A stretch of 64,000 nucleotides of DNA from an uncultured Clostridia bacterium. Its GTDB lineage: Bacteria; Bacillota; Clostridia; TANB77; CAG-508. Location of the stretch: positions 60,130-124,129 of the forward strand of contig CANQYM010000006.1 in NCBI GenBank assembly GCA_947628085.1. Reading direction: 5' to 3'. How positions within the stretch are numbered: position 1 is the stretch's first letter; every line of letters starts with the position of its first letter. Both the position numbers and the translations under genes were made by a program. A model generated the notes under the pieces. It ran no database searches. It saw only the letters and a list, made by a program, of their open reading frames with translations, and had not been told where the DNA came from. Positions 17,884 through 26,652 of this stretch are shown here, one piece after another.

Positions 17884-18047
17884 TAAATTGCAAATAATAA
17901 GAAAGTAGGGAAAATAAACCCAAGGATTGCTAAAAAATATAAAGCAATTCCTGCAGGTTTATTTTCTTTTTCTTTTAATTCAAAATTGGCATAATATATG
18001 CTTTTTAAAAAAGAATATATTAAAATAATAATTATTAAAAATTTCAT
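17880..18047 (-). CDS. 55-residue two-helix membrane protein at the end of the ger operon
   Basis: A small gene on the minus strand, 14 bases downstream of the GerC-like gene and with a good AAAGGAAA ribosome binding site before its ATG. The protein has two hydrophobic segments (about residues 2-14 and 33-53) separated by a charged turn (ELKEKENKPAG). Small two-helix D subunits are known beside some gerA-type receptor operons in Bacillus, where they modulate germination; the position and shape fit but no sequence family is recognised. Its end overlaps the convergent sortase-operon gene by 4 bases. Confidence 0.65.
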   Translation of the reverse strand: MKFLIIIILIYSFLKSIYYANFELKEKENKPAGIALYFLAILGFIFPTFLLFAIY

Positions 18048-18061
18048 AAATAAATTTCCTT

Positions 18062-19210
18062 TTATTCTTTATTAAATAAATTGCTAGAATTAATTTTAGT
18101 AATTACTTTTATGTCAAAAAATGAGTCCCCAAAAATTTCATCCCAATGAACTTTTTCAAATTCGTCTCTAGTTAAAAAATGAGATTTGTATAATGCTTTT
18201 AAGCCTAAAATGTCTGAATTATATTTTTTTGTTATTGTATATAAATAGCTATCAAGTAATTTTTCAATATAATTATCGGCTTCTTTTTCCAGTTTTTTTA
18301 TGTTTTCATCATTTATATAATTAAAACTATCTCCAGAGCTTAAAACGGCACCTTCTGGATAAACACATAAAGAAATAAATGGTGTATTATTAATTAATTC
18401 TATATTAATATCTGTATCTTTATATAAACTAATTTCTAAATCAATATTTTCACCTTCTGCAAAAGGATTATTTAAAGTAATAGTTGCATCTTCTAATTCA
18501 TTTGTGGCAATTAAATGTGCAATAGATTGAGAAGCATCAATATGACCTACCATTTTATCTTTATTAAAAACAGCAATTCCTGCAGTTTGAACAGTTGAAT
18601 CGCCTACTAAAGTATATATCGCACTTGGTTCATAATAGCCATTATCTAATCCTTGAAAAAATTTTCCAAATGTTGATTTTACAGTAAAACCAGTGTAATC
18701 AGTTGTATTAGTTAAATAATCATAAAGTCTTGCAGAAAAAACTTCTCCAGAATTAGAAACTTTATCCATAAGATCAAATGCTGTAGTAGAACTAATAATT
18801 ATGTTGCATGTATGGCGTAATTCTGGATTGTTACTCAAAGTATTTATATAACTTTTAATTCCTTTTTTTGCTAATTCTTCAGAGATTATTAGTGCAGAGC
18901 AATGTGTTAAATTTATTTTTTTATTTAAATAATTATTTAAAATGGTAATTCCTTCATCAATTGTTTTTGCTTCAACAGAATAAATTTTATAATTACTAGA
19001 TTGGCTACTAGAACTGCTAGAAGAGCCAGATTCATCTTGAGAAGAATTTGAAGAATTTTGAATACTTAATTTTATAAGACCATTATCAGCAACATCTAAT
19101 CCTAAAGAAATAATAAAATAATATTCATCAATTCCATTTGTATAGTTGCAACCAGTAAATACATATAAAGGTAAAGTTAAAACTAAAATTAAACTTACAA
19201 ATTTTTTCAT
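18062..19210 (-). CDS. Germinant receptor C subunit (Ger(x)C lipoprotein)
   Basis: A 382-residue lipoprotein of the germinant receptor in the inner spore membrane. A lipoprotein signal peptide ends in VFTGC (Cys at about residue 20), followed by the Ger(x)C N-terminal domain (EYYFIISLGLDVADNG) with a Ser-rich loop (about 58-71), and the C-terminal domain to the end (IEKLLDSYLY ... DILGLKALYK). The length is normal (370-400). It follows the GerB-like gene by one base and is the third gene of a minus-strand A-B-C operon. Confidence 0.92.
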   Translation of the reverse strand: MKKFVSLILVLTLPLYVFTGCNYTNGIDEYYFIISLGLDVADNGLIKLSIQNSSNSSQDESGSSSSSSSQSSNYKIYSVEAKTIDEGITILNNYLNKKINLTHCSALIISEELAKKGIKSYINTLSNNPELRHTCNIIISSTTAFDLMDKVSNSGEVFSARLYDYLTNTTDYTGFTVKSTFGKFFQGLDNGYYEPSAIYTLVGDSTVQTAGIAVFNKDKMVGHIDASQSIAHLIATNELEDATITLNNPFAEGENIDLEISLYKDTDINIELINNTPFISLCVYPEGAVLSSGDSFNYINDENIKKLEKEADNYIEKLLDSYLYTITKKYNSDILGLKALYKSHFLTRDEFEKVHWDEIFGDSFFDIKVITKINSSNLFNKE

Positions 19211-19211
19211 A

Positions 19212-20300
19212 TTATTTGCTCCTTAATTTTTTTATACTTGCTAAAATAAGTATTATAAAACTAAATCCAAACATAAAAGCTAAAATTATATATTTATAAA
19301 GTGTGTTTTCTATAAAATGAATTTTTGATACATTTATTGGAATTAAAGTTAATCCAAAAAGTATGCTACAAGTAGAAAAGGATAACATTCTTTCATTAGA
19401 AACATTTAATATTTTCTTTAAGATTCGATTAATAATAAAAACTACAAAACTTAAATAAGTAAAAATAGATAAAATCCAAAGAAGTATGAATAGAGAATCA
19501 ACTCTTTGAATGAATGTTCCAAGTTCTATTTGTCTAATTAGTAAAAATAAAGAATTAATAGGTTCACTACTTGTTGTTGTGTTAAATAGTGTTAGCATAG
19601 AAGTTACTGTTAAAAGCAGTATTACTAAAGAAATAATGTATGAAATAATAGAAATTTTTTTAAAATCTTCTGGATTTTTAAGCAGTGGTTTTAAAAAATA
19701 ATAGTAAACTATTATATACATAGCAAATGTGTTAGTTAGCCCTAATCCAAAAGTAGTGTAATAATTTCTTCCTAAAATGGGTGTTAGATGTTCTAAGTCA
19801 TAGCTATTAAAAACAGAGAAGAAAGAAATAATTACACTTATAATAGCAAAAGGAATTATGAAAGTAGCAATTCTAACTATTGATTTAAAGCCTATTAAAT
19901 TAGCAATTAAAATTCCAATAATAAAAACTAGTAAAATAAAAGTCATGTCAAAATTAGAAAAATAAATTGTATGAAGTACATTTGAAAAATCAATTAAAGT
20001 TATAAAAGATACTAGCATAAAAAGAGATATACTTAAAAAAGCAGTAATAATTTTTAAACGTTTACCTGCTAAAAACTCTGAAATATCTAATAAATCTAGA
20101 TTTCCAAATTTATTTAATAATTTTATAATTACGAGTAAAAATATAAAATCGATTATTCCAATATAAATAATATTTACTATTGAGCCACTACCAGTAAGAT
20201 TAACAATATAATAAGGCACATTTAAAATTAATTTATTAATCATAACTAAAAGTATAATAGAAATAATTTCAATGTTTTCTAACTTATAATTATTTTTCAT
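19212..20300 (-). CDS. Germinant receptor B subunit (GerAB/spore permease family)
   Basis: A 362-residue polytopic protein with about ten membrane helices, of the amino-acid-permease-like GerAB family that senses germinants. The family pattern is seen in the N-terminal MINKLILNVPYYIV segment, then DISEFLAGKRL, and later LILRRIELG-type segment (LIRQIELGTFIQRVDSLFI). It overlaps the end of the A-subunit gene by 11 bases and is followed by the C-subunit gene after one base, so the three are translationally coupled. Confidence 0.93.
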   Translation of the reverse strand: MKNNYKLENIEIISIILLVMINKLILNVPYYIVNLTGSGSIVNIIYIGIIDFIFLLVIIKLLNKFGNLDLLDISEFLAGKRLKIITAFLSISLFMLVSFITLIDFSNVLHTIYFSNFDMTFILLVFIIGILIANLIGFKSIVRIATFIIPFAIISVIISFFSVFNSYDLEHLTPILGRNYYTTFGLGLTNTFAMYIIVYYYFLKPLLKNPEDFKKISIISYIISLVILLLTVTSMLTLFNTTTSSEPINSLFLLIRQIELGTFIQRVDSLFILLWILSIFTYLSFVVFIINRILKKILNVSNERMLSFSTCSILFGLTLIPINVSKIHFIENTLYKYIILAFMFGFSFIILILASIKKLRSK

Positions 20301-21967
20301 TTTTCCTCCATTTCATACTAATATGACTTTCAGTATCTGGCTTTTTAGTATTAAGAAAAGGACTTCTTTTTTCACGTTTCCAAACAGGGTCAACATGAAG
20401 ACTTTCACCTTTAGATAAATCAGAAAGAGGAATATAAGGTGCAAAAAAAGATACTCCAAAAGAACTTTGATTTGCAAGAATTAGAAAATGAATAAAAAAT
20501 CCAAAAGCAATGCCTAAAAATCCTGCTAAATATCCTAAAACTATATAAGCAAAACGAAACATTTTTATTGCAAATCTCAAAGAATTATCTGGTATTGCAA
20601 AAGAGCAAATTCCAGAAAAAGCTACAATTATAATTAAAATTGGACTAACAATATTTGCAGAAACAGCAGCTTCTCCTAAAATTAAAGCACCAATTATTCC
20701 GTACAGTTGTGCTAAAAGAAGAGGGAACACGAATACTTGCTTCTTGAATTAGTTCAAAAGAAGCTTCCATTATTATAATTTCAAAGAGAATTGGAAATGG
20801 AATTGCTTCGCGAGCAGCAACAATTGCAAATAAAAGCTCTGATGGTATGAGTTCATAATGATACATAGTAATAGCTATATATAATCCAGGAATTAATAAA
20901 GCTGAAACTAATGCAACAGAGCGCAAAATTCTTAGAAAATTAGCATAATGATAATTTAAATTTGAATCTTCTGGAGAACTTAGAAAATCTATTAATGAAG
21001 CTGGAAGAATAATAGAAAATGGTGAGCCATCTATGAGTATGGCTACTCTTCCTAAAAGCAAATATCTAGAAGTTTTATCAGACCTTTCAGTAGAAATTGT
21101 TTGTGGAAAAGCCATTTTAGAAGAATCTTTTATAAATTGAGTAAGCTGACCAGAAGAGAGAATGTAGTCTATTTGAAGATTATTAACTCTATATTTCACT
21201 TCTGCAACTAAATCATCATTAGCTATATTTTTCATATAGCAAATTGAAACTTTAGTTTTACTAATTTTTCCAACAGTAGTTTCTTCAATAATTAAATTCT
21301 CATTATTTATAATTTTTCTAAGCATAGAAGTGTTTGTTCTTATGTTTTCTACAAAACCTTCTTGGGCACCTTGAACTACTGCTTCTGTTATAGGTTGATC
21401 TACATTACGTCCTTTAAATCCTTTAGTTTCAATACAAAGAGCAATATTTAAACTATCAACAAATAAAGCACAAAATCCTGCATTAACTTTTACTACTATA
21501 TCTGAAAATTTATTTTCTTTAGAAACACTGTTTTGTGGAATTAAACTAGAATATAAATAATTTTCTAAATTAAATTTTTCTTGTTTGTTTTTTTCTGTGC
21601 TTAATATTTGATTAGTACTTTGCTTTGAAATTTTCATTTGCATAGAGTTTTTAAGTAAAAGAGGCTTCATAATGAAGTCATTAATTGCAGAATCTTCAAC
21701 CATTCCATCAATATAAAAAATAAATGCTTTTATATTATGATTTGAAATGTTTAAAGTAAATTCTCTAGATTTTATGTCACTATTAATTAGCATATTATAT
21801 TTTATTTTTAAGTAATATAAATTTTCGTCTATTGATTTATAAACTGTTTGACTGTCTTCATCATTAAATTCATTTTCAGCTATGTTATTAGCTGTATTGG
21901 GCAAAATAAATTCATATTCTTCTTTTTCTTTATATTTAAAAATGTCATTAAATATTTTTTTTACCAT
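20290..21967 (-). pseudogene. Germinant receptor A subunit (GerAA family), broken by a one-base frameshift
   Basis: The first gene of the operon. The first part (from 21967) encodes the GerA N-terminal cytoplasmic domain, the segment GFVENIRTNTSMLRK, LLLGRVAILIDGSPF and PSELLFAIVAAREAIPFP, up to EASIRVPSS. There the frame is lost; the continuation with LAQLYGIIGALILGEAAV, NIVSPILIIIVAF and the usual hydrophobic C-terminus is in the next frame, ending at 20290. One extra T in a run of four (AAAA on the + strand, 20714-20717) explains it; without it the gene would encode 558 residues, slightly above the usual length. Gene loss or an assembly error are both possible; the B and C genes are intact. 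Confidence 0.9.
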
Positions 21968-22065
21968 AATTTTTCTCCTAATACAAAGTATTATTAGTAT
22001 TTTACAAAAAAATATACTATTACTATAAAAATGTGATATAATTAAAAAAAATTAAAGGAACAAGT

Positions 22066-22797
22066 ATGAGAAAAAATAATGAAAAAGGAATAATATCTGT
22101 TTTTGTTTTGTTTGCAATGATATTTTTATTATTATTTGTAATTACAACTTATTATTTAATTGATAATAAAATGAAACTTGAAAATAGTGAAAATACTCAA
22201 TTAAAAAAGATTTATTCTAAAGAAATGGATGTTATAGAAAATGAATCAAACTCAAATAATGAAATTATTCCAATATATAATATTGATGAATTAAATATTG
22301 CTGGAACAGGAAGTTATTTTAAAATACAAAATAAAATTTATGAATGTAATATTGGAAAAAATTATATGCTAAGAAATAATATAATTGTAGATATAGATGA
22401 AGATATTAAAACAGGAAGAATTGATTTTAATGATTTTAAACTATATTCATCAAGTTATCATATAGACAATTTTTCTTATGGAATATATTATTATAAAGAT
22501 GGCATATATTGGAAAGATATTTTTTATAAGGATTTTGAAACAGGAAACCAAACTGCAAAAGATAATTACACGAATAGTGAATTTTCAATAATGGATAAAT
22601 ATGAAGATTTAGAAAACTATACATATATGATGATTTGGACAGATGAAAATAATGAATTTACAAATATAGAAATAATGGAGCAAAAAAATAAAGCTAAGTA
22701 TATTAATCAAGTAAAAATATATGAAAAAAATTATAATGCTTTAAACAAAGAAAGTGGAAAATTTTATATATTAGTAAATGTTGGAAATAAAATATAA
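22066..22797 (+). CDS. Hypothetical protein with pilin-like N-terminal helix
   Basis: Not recognised. The 243 residues begin with a short charged leader (MRKNNEKG) directly followed by a long hydrophobic helix (IISVFVLFAMIFLLLFVITTYYLI), the layout of type IV pilin-like or Tad minor pilin-like proteins, but Glu at position +5 is missing. The rest is hydrophilic, rich in Asn, Tyr, Asp and Lys, with possible beta strands. A prepilin peptidase is encoded at 12400. An extended -10 (TGATATAAT, 22034-22042) lies just upstream, and AAAGGAAC precedes the ATG. The gene stands between the ger operon and spoIVA and could be a sporulation gene by position only. Confidence 0.65.
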   Translation: MRKNNEKGIISVFVLFAMIFLLLFVITTYYLIDNKMKLENSENTQLKKIYSKEMDVIENESNSNNEIIPIYNIDELNIAGTGSYFKIQNKIYECNIGKNYMLRNNIIVDIDEDIKTGRIDFNDFKLYSSSYHIDNFSYGIYYYKDGIYWKDIFYKDFETGNQTAKDNYTNSEFSIMDKYEDLENYTYMMIWTDENNEFTNIEIMEQKNKAKYINQVKIYEKNYNALNKESGKFYILVNVGNKI

Positions 22798-22872
22798 AAA
22801 ATAGTCATAAAAAAATTTTACCCTAATATAAATTAGTAAAAGATGTACAAATTTATAGGAGGGTATTTTTTA

Positions 22873-24351
22873 ATGGAAAATTTAAGGTTATATCAAAGTA
22901 TCGCCCAAAGAACAGAAGGTGATATTTATATAGGAGTTGTTGGACCAGTGAGAACAGGTAAATCTACATTTATAAAAAAATTTATGGAGTTACTTGTTTT
23001 ACCAAATATAAATAATGAATATAAAAAAGAAAGGGCAATTGATGAATTGCCACAAAGTGCAAGTGGTAGAACAATAATGACAACAGAACCAAAATTTATT
23101 CCAAATGAAGCAGTTGAAATTACTTTAAATGGAAATGTAAAATTAAAAACGAGACTAGTAGATTGTGTTGGCTATTTAGTTAATAATGCTTTAGGCTATT
23201 TAGAAGATGATATGCCGAGAATGGTAAAAACACCTTGGTCTGAAAGTGAAATGCCTTTTGAAACAGCTGCTGAACTTGGAACTAAAAAAGTAATAGTGGA
23301 ACATTCTACTGTTGGAATAATAGTTACAACAGATGGAACAATTACAGATATTCCTAGAGAAGAATATATAGGGGCAGAGGAAAGGGTAGTAAAAGAGTTA
23401 CAAGAATTAAATAAACCATTTATTATGCTAATGAATTGCCAAAATCCAAATGATGGATACAGTATAGAAATGGCAAACAATTTATCTGAAAAATATGGAA
23501 CCACTGTATTGCCTATAAATTGTCTAGAACTAAACTTGGAAGATATTAATTTAATCTTTTCAAAATTATTATATGAATTTATGATAGAAAAAATAGAAGT
23601 AAAATTTCCTCGTTGGATTGATGGTTTAGATATAAATAATGAATTAAAAAGAAATTTATTTGAAAGTGTAAAAAACTCTTTTTCAGAAGTAACTAGATTA
23701 AAAGACATAAATGATACATACTTAAAACTTGAAGAATCAGAAAATATAAAAAAGGCAGAAGTAGAAGAAATAAATTTAGGAACAGGTGTAGTATCTGTGA
23801 AAGTAGAATTAAATGATAGCTTATTTTATAATGTGTTAAGTGATATAACTGGTGTAAAAATTAAAAATGAGGGAGAGCTATTTAGCTGTATATCTTCATT
23901 TTCTAAAATCAAAAAAGACTATGATAAAATGGCATATGCTTTACATCAAGTTAATGAAAGAGGATATGGAATAGTAACCCCAGAAATAGATGATTTAATT
24001 TTAGAAGAACCAGAAATTGTAAAGCAAGGTTCAAGATATGGTGTTAAATTAAAAGCAAAAGCACCATCAATTCATATGATAAAAATAAATACAGAAACAG
24101 AAGTATCACCAATTGTAGGAAGTGAAAAACAATCAGAAGATTTAGTAAAGTATTTACTTTCTGAGTTTGAAAGTGATCCAAAGAAAATATGGGAATCAAA
24201 CATATTTGGAAAAAGCTTGCATGAGCTTGTGAATGAAGGATTACAAAATAAATTAGCTAAAATGCCAGAAGAAGCTCAAGGAAAATTACAAGAAACATTA
24301 GAAAGAATTGTAAATGAGGGAAGTGGCGGACTAATTTGTATAATACTATAA
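22873..24351 (+). CDS. spoIVA: Stage IV sporulation protein A
   Basis: ATPase that polymerises on the forespore surface and is the base for the spore coat. I chose the ATG at 22873 (492 residues, equal to the B. subtilis protein) because TAGGAGGG precedes it; an upstream in-frame ATG at 22843 overlaps this site. Walker A is GPVRTGKST with Lys30, as in the known protein. The nucleotide domain continues with VDCVGY and ends near residue 240; the middle domain and the C-terminal segment with GLICIIL at the end are complete. It supports true endospore formation. The stop is followed by a terminator shared with the convergent gene. Confidence 0.97.
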   Translation: MENLRLYQSIAQRTEGDIYIGVVGPVRTGKSTFIKKFMELLVLPNINNEYKKERAIDELPQSASGRTIMTTEPKFIPNEAVEITLNGNVKLKTRLVDCVGYLVNNALGYLEDDMPRMVKTPWSESEMPFETAAELGTKKVIVEHSTVGIIVTTDGTITDIPREEYIGAEERVVKELQELNKPFIMLMNCQNPNDGYSIEMANNLSEKYGTTVLPINCLELNLEDINLIFSKLLYEFMIEKIEVKFPRWIDGLDINNELKRNLFESVKNSFSEVTRLKDINDTYLKLEESENIKKAEVEEINLGTGVVSVKVELNDSLFYNVLSDITGVKIKNEGELFSCISSFSKIKKDYDKMAYALHQVNERGYGIVTPEIDDLILEEPEIVKQGSRYGVKLKAKAPSIHMIKINTETEVSPIVGSEKQSEDLVKYLLSEFESDPKKIWESNIFGKSLHELVNEGLQNKLAKMPEEAQGKLQETLERIVNEGSGGLICIIL

Positions 24352-24380
24352 AAAAAATCCCAGTAATTTTTACTGGGATT
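24351..24380 (-). terminator. Terminator between spoIVA and the convergent modular protein gene
   Basis: An 11-base stem AATCCCAGTAA (24356-24366) / TTACTGGGATT (24370-24380) with a 3-base loop. The T-run for the minus strand is long (A-tract 24351-24357), weaker for the plus strand. Confidence 0.85.
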
Positions 24381-24389
24381 CTAAGTTTT

Positions 24390-26405
24390 CTAGTTTTTCT
24401 TATTATTTTTTGCTAAAGGACTAACTTCATAAATTATATTAAAGAAATTAAATCTATGAGCATTATTTGTATCTAAATAATATAAATAACTTTCTAGTTC
24501 ATTTTGAGATTTACAAGCAGCTACAATTGCAGGATTTAAGTTATATCTTCTAGCAATATTTAAACTGTATGTAACAGAAGGTATAAATCCTTTGCCTTCA
24601 CGATTTCTTAAAATATTATAAGCTTCAGAAAATCTTGCTTTATAAGGGTGTTTCATAAAGTAATCAAAAGGTAGAATAAATTCTTGTCTTACAACATCTT
24701 GTACAGAATTATAAACATCTGGATAACTGTCCATATAGTTTGTTAATTCAGAAATCTTATATGGCAAATATATAGTTTTTGTTTTTTCAGATATTAATAA
24801 AGTTTCATTATCAAGTTTAGCAGATAAAATATCGGTAATTTTATCTGTGATATTATCTAATGGAAATTGACTAAAATCATTATTTTTAACAATATCTTCA
24901 ATTTTTTCTTTAGGCTTAACTGTAGTAGAAGTATCTGTTGATTCTTTATTAGCCTCAAAGTTTTCTAAATCTTTAAGTTTAGCTTCAAATCTTGATTCTA
25001 GATTTTCTAAATTTTCTTTATTACCATTATTTTCATCATCATTATTTACATCAACATTTGCATCATCTTTGTTATTTGTATCAGAATTATCTACTACATC
25101 ATTATTATTATTTTCTACGTTATTATCGTTTGCATTAACATTTAAATCAGTTTCATTAATATCTAAATCTGAGATTAAATCTTGTACTTCAAAATTAGAA
25201 AGTAAATCTTCAGCAACATTATTTTCACTTTCATCAGCTGGAACAGGATTATCTACAATTTCTTTATTAGCTTTACTTTGTGTTACATTAGATATTTTTT
25301 TAGAAATACTTAAAACTCTTTTTGTAGATGTTTTTGCATTAGTAGAAGCCTTTTTAGTTTTTGAAGTAGTACTTGTAGATTTCTTTTCTCCTTTAGCTTT
25401 GGTTGATTTTGATTTGGTTGTTTTTGATTTAGTTGATTTTGAAGAAGTAGAAGCTTTTGTAGATTTTTTTGTAGTTTTAGTCTTTTTCTCTGTTTTGCTT
25501 TCAGCTTTTTTGGTATTTTTAACTTTTCCTTTTTCTTCTTTATTTTCTTCTTCTGTTTTATTTTCACCTTTTTTAGCAGCTTTTGGTGCGCTTTTTCTTA
25601 AAGTTCTCTTTTTAGGAGCTTCATCAGAAACTTCTTCGTTAGAAACATCTTCATCAGAATCTTCTTCAATTAGGTCTTCGTCAGAAAGAGCAGTATTTTT
25701 TAATATATCAGAAAGAGAAGAAAAATAGCTTAAATCATTAATATTTTTAATTGCTTCATCATTTTCAATATCTTCAATATTTATGTCTTCAATATTTATA
25801 TCGTCAATATCCAAATCATCAATGCTTAGGTCATCAACATTTAAATTAGTTTCATCAGCATTATCTTGAACAATAGAATCTACATTTTTATCTTTAACAG
25901 AAAAACCAGTATATTCATAATTTGAATTTGATTCCTCATCATTTGGTATTGAACTAAAATTATATTTAAAATTATTAATATTTATGAATTCATTAAAATC
26001 TTTAGTATCATCTACTATTTTTTTATTTAAATTTTGTAGAGATCTTGTGTAAGATATAACTTCATCTTTGAATTGGGCAAAGGCACTAATTAGATACTGC
26101 TTTGTTTTAGAACCACCTTTTTCTGCTTCAGCCAATTTTGTTAATTTAATTGCCAAAAGACCAATAGTAGAATTCAATTTTTCAAGAGTCTCAATATTGG
26201 TTGATATATTTTGTAGATGTTTTGAAGCAGAATTATAAATATTTTGATATTCTTTTTGCTCTTTTGCATCTTTAGAATTATCAATAAGCACAGATAAATT
26301 TTTCATAATATCTTCAACTAATTGCTTATTATTATTTTGCATTTCTAATTGTTCTTTTAGATAATTAATGCTTTTTTCAAATTTTAATGACTTAATATCT
26401 AACAT
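24390..26405 (-). CDS. Large modular low-complexity protein, unknown function
   Basis: Not recognised. The 671 residues have four parts. An N-terminal helical, probably coiled-coil region (about 1-150). An acidic linker with repeated DIDDINIEDINIED-type units and Asp/Glu-rich runs (about 165-265). A strongly basic Lys/Thr/Ser stretch (about 265-370: KKSTKASTSSKSTKSKTTK-type, resembling histone H1-like tails). A second Asn/Asp-rich linker (about 385-500) then leads to a C-terminal domain of about 130 residues with LPYKISELTNYMDSYPDVY and RREG-like segments that look folded and conserved. No signal peptide or membrane helix. A basic tail of this type could bind DNA or RNA. The antisense open frame at 25069-25728 is a composition artefact. 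Confidence 0.7.
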   Translation of the reverse strand: MLDIKSLKFEKSINYLKEQLEMQNNNKQLVEDIMKNLSVLIDNSKDAKEQKEYQNIYNSASKHLQNISTNIETLEKLNSTIGLLAIKLTKLAEAEKGGSKTKQYLISAFAQFKDEVISYTRSLQNLNKKIVDDTKDFNEFININNFKYNFSSIPNDEESNSNYEYTGFSVKDKNVDSIVQDNADETNLNVDDLSIDDLDIDDINIEDINIEDIENDEAIKNINDLSYFSSLSDILKNTALSDEDLIEEDSDEDVSNEEVSDEAPKKRTLRKSAPKAAKKGENKTEEENKEEKGKVKNTKKAESKTEKKTKTTKKSTKASTSSKSTKSKTTKSKSTKAKGEKKSTSTTSKTKKASTNAKTSTKRVLSISKKISNVTQSKANKEIVDNPVPADESENNVAEDLLSNFEVQDLISDLDINETDLNVNANDNNVENNNNDVVDNSDTNNKDDANVDVNNDDENNGNKENLENLESRFEAKLKDLENFEANKESTDTSTTVKPKEKIEDIVKNNDFSQFPLDNITDKITDILSAKLDNETLLISEKTKTIYLPYKISELTNYMDSYPDVYNSVQDVVRQEFILPFDYFMKHPYKARFSEAYNILRNREGKGFIPSVTYSLNIARRYNLNPAIVAACKSQNELESYLYYLDTNNAHRFNFFNIIYEVSPLAKNNKKN

Positions 26406-26652
26406 TTAAAAACCTCCTAAAACAGTTAAGCAGTAGGATTTTGAAAAAATCACCTACATTTATATAACTTAACAAATTTATTATAACATAAAGAGCAGAA
26501 AAGAAATATAACATTTAAATTAAAAAAATGTTACAATATTGTTACAAAAATAGTAAATTAAATTTTATTAAATTATTTATTTAAATTAATAAATATGTTA
26601 TAATATAAAAATGGTAATTAATATATAACAAACTAAGGAGTTTGAAGCAATT

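Noticed and set aside
23196..23708. 170-residue frame opposite spoIVA
   Set aside because: Lies wholly within spoIVA on the other strand and has no domain pattern or own ribosome binding site.
25069..25728. 219-residue open frame on the plus strand
   Set aside because: Antisense to the Lys/Thr/Asp-rich part of the minus-strand gene; composition is the mirror of that gene (Phe/Val/Leu/Ser-rich) and it has no ribosome binding site.
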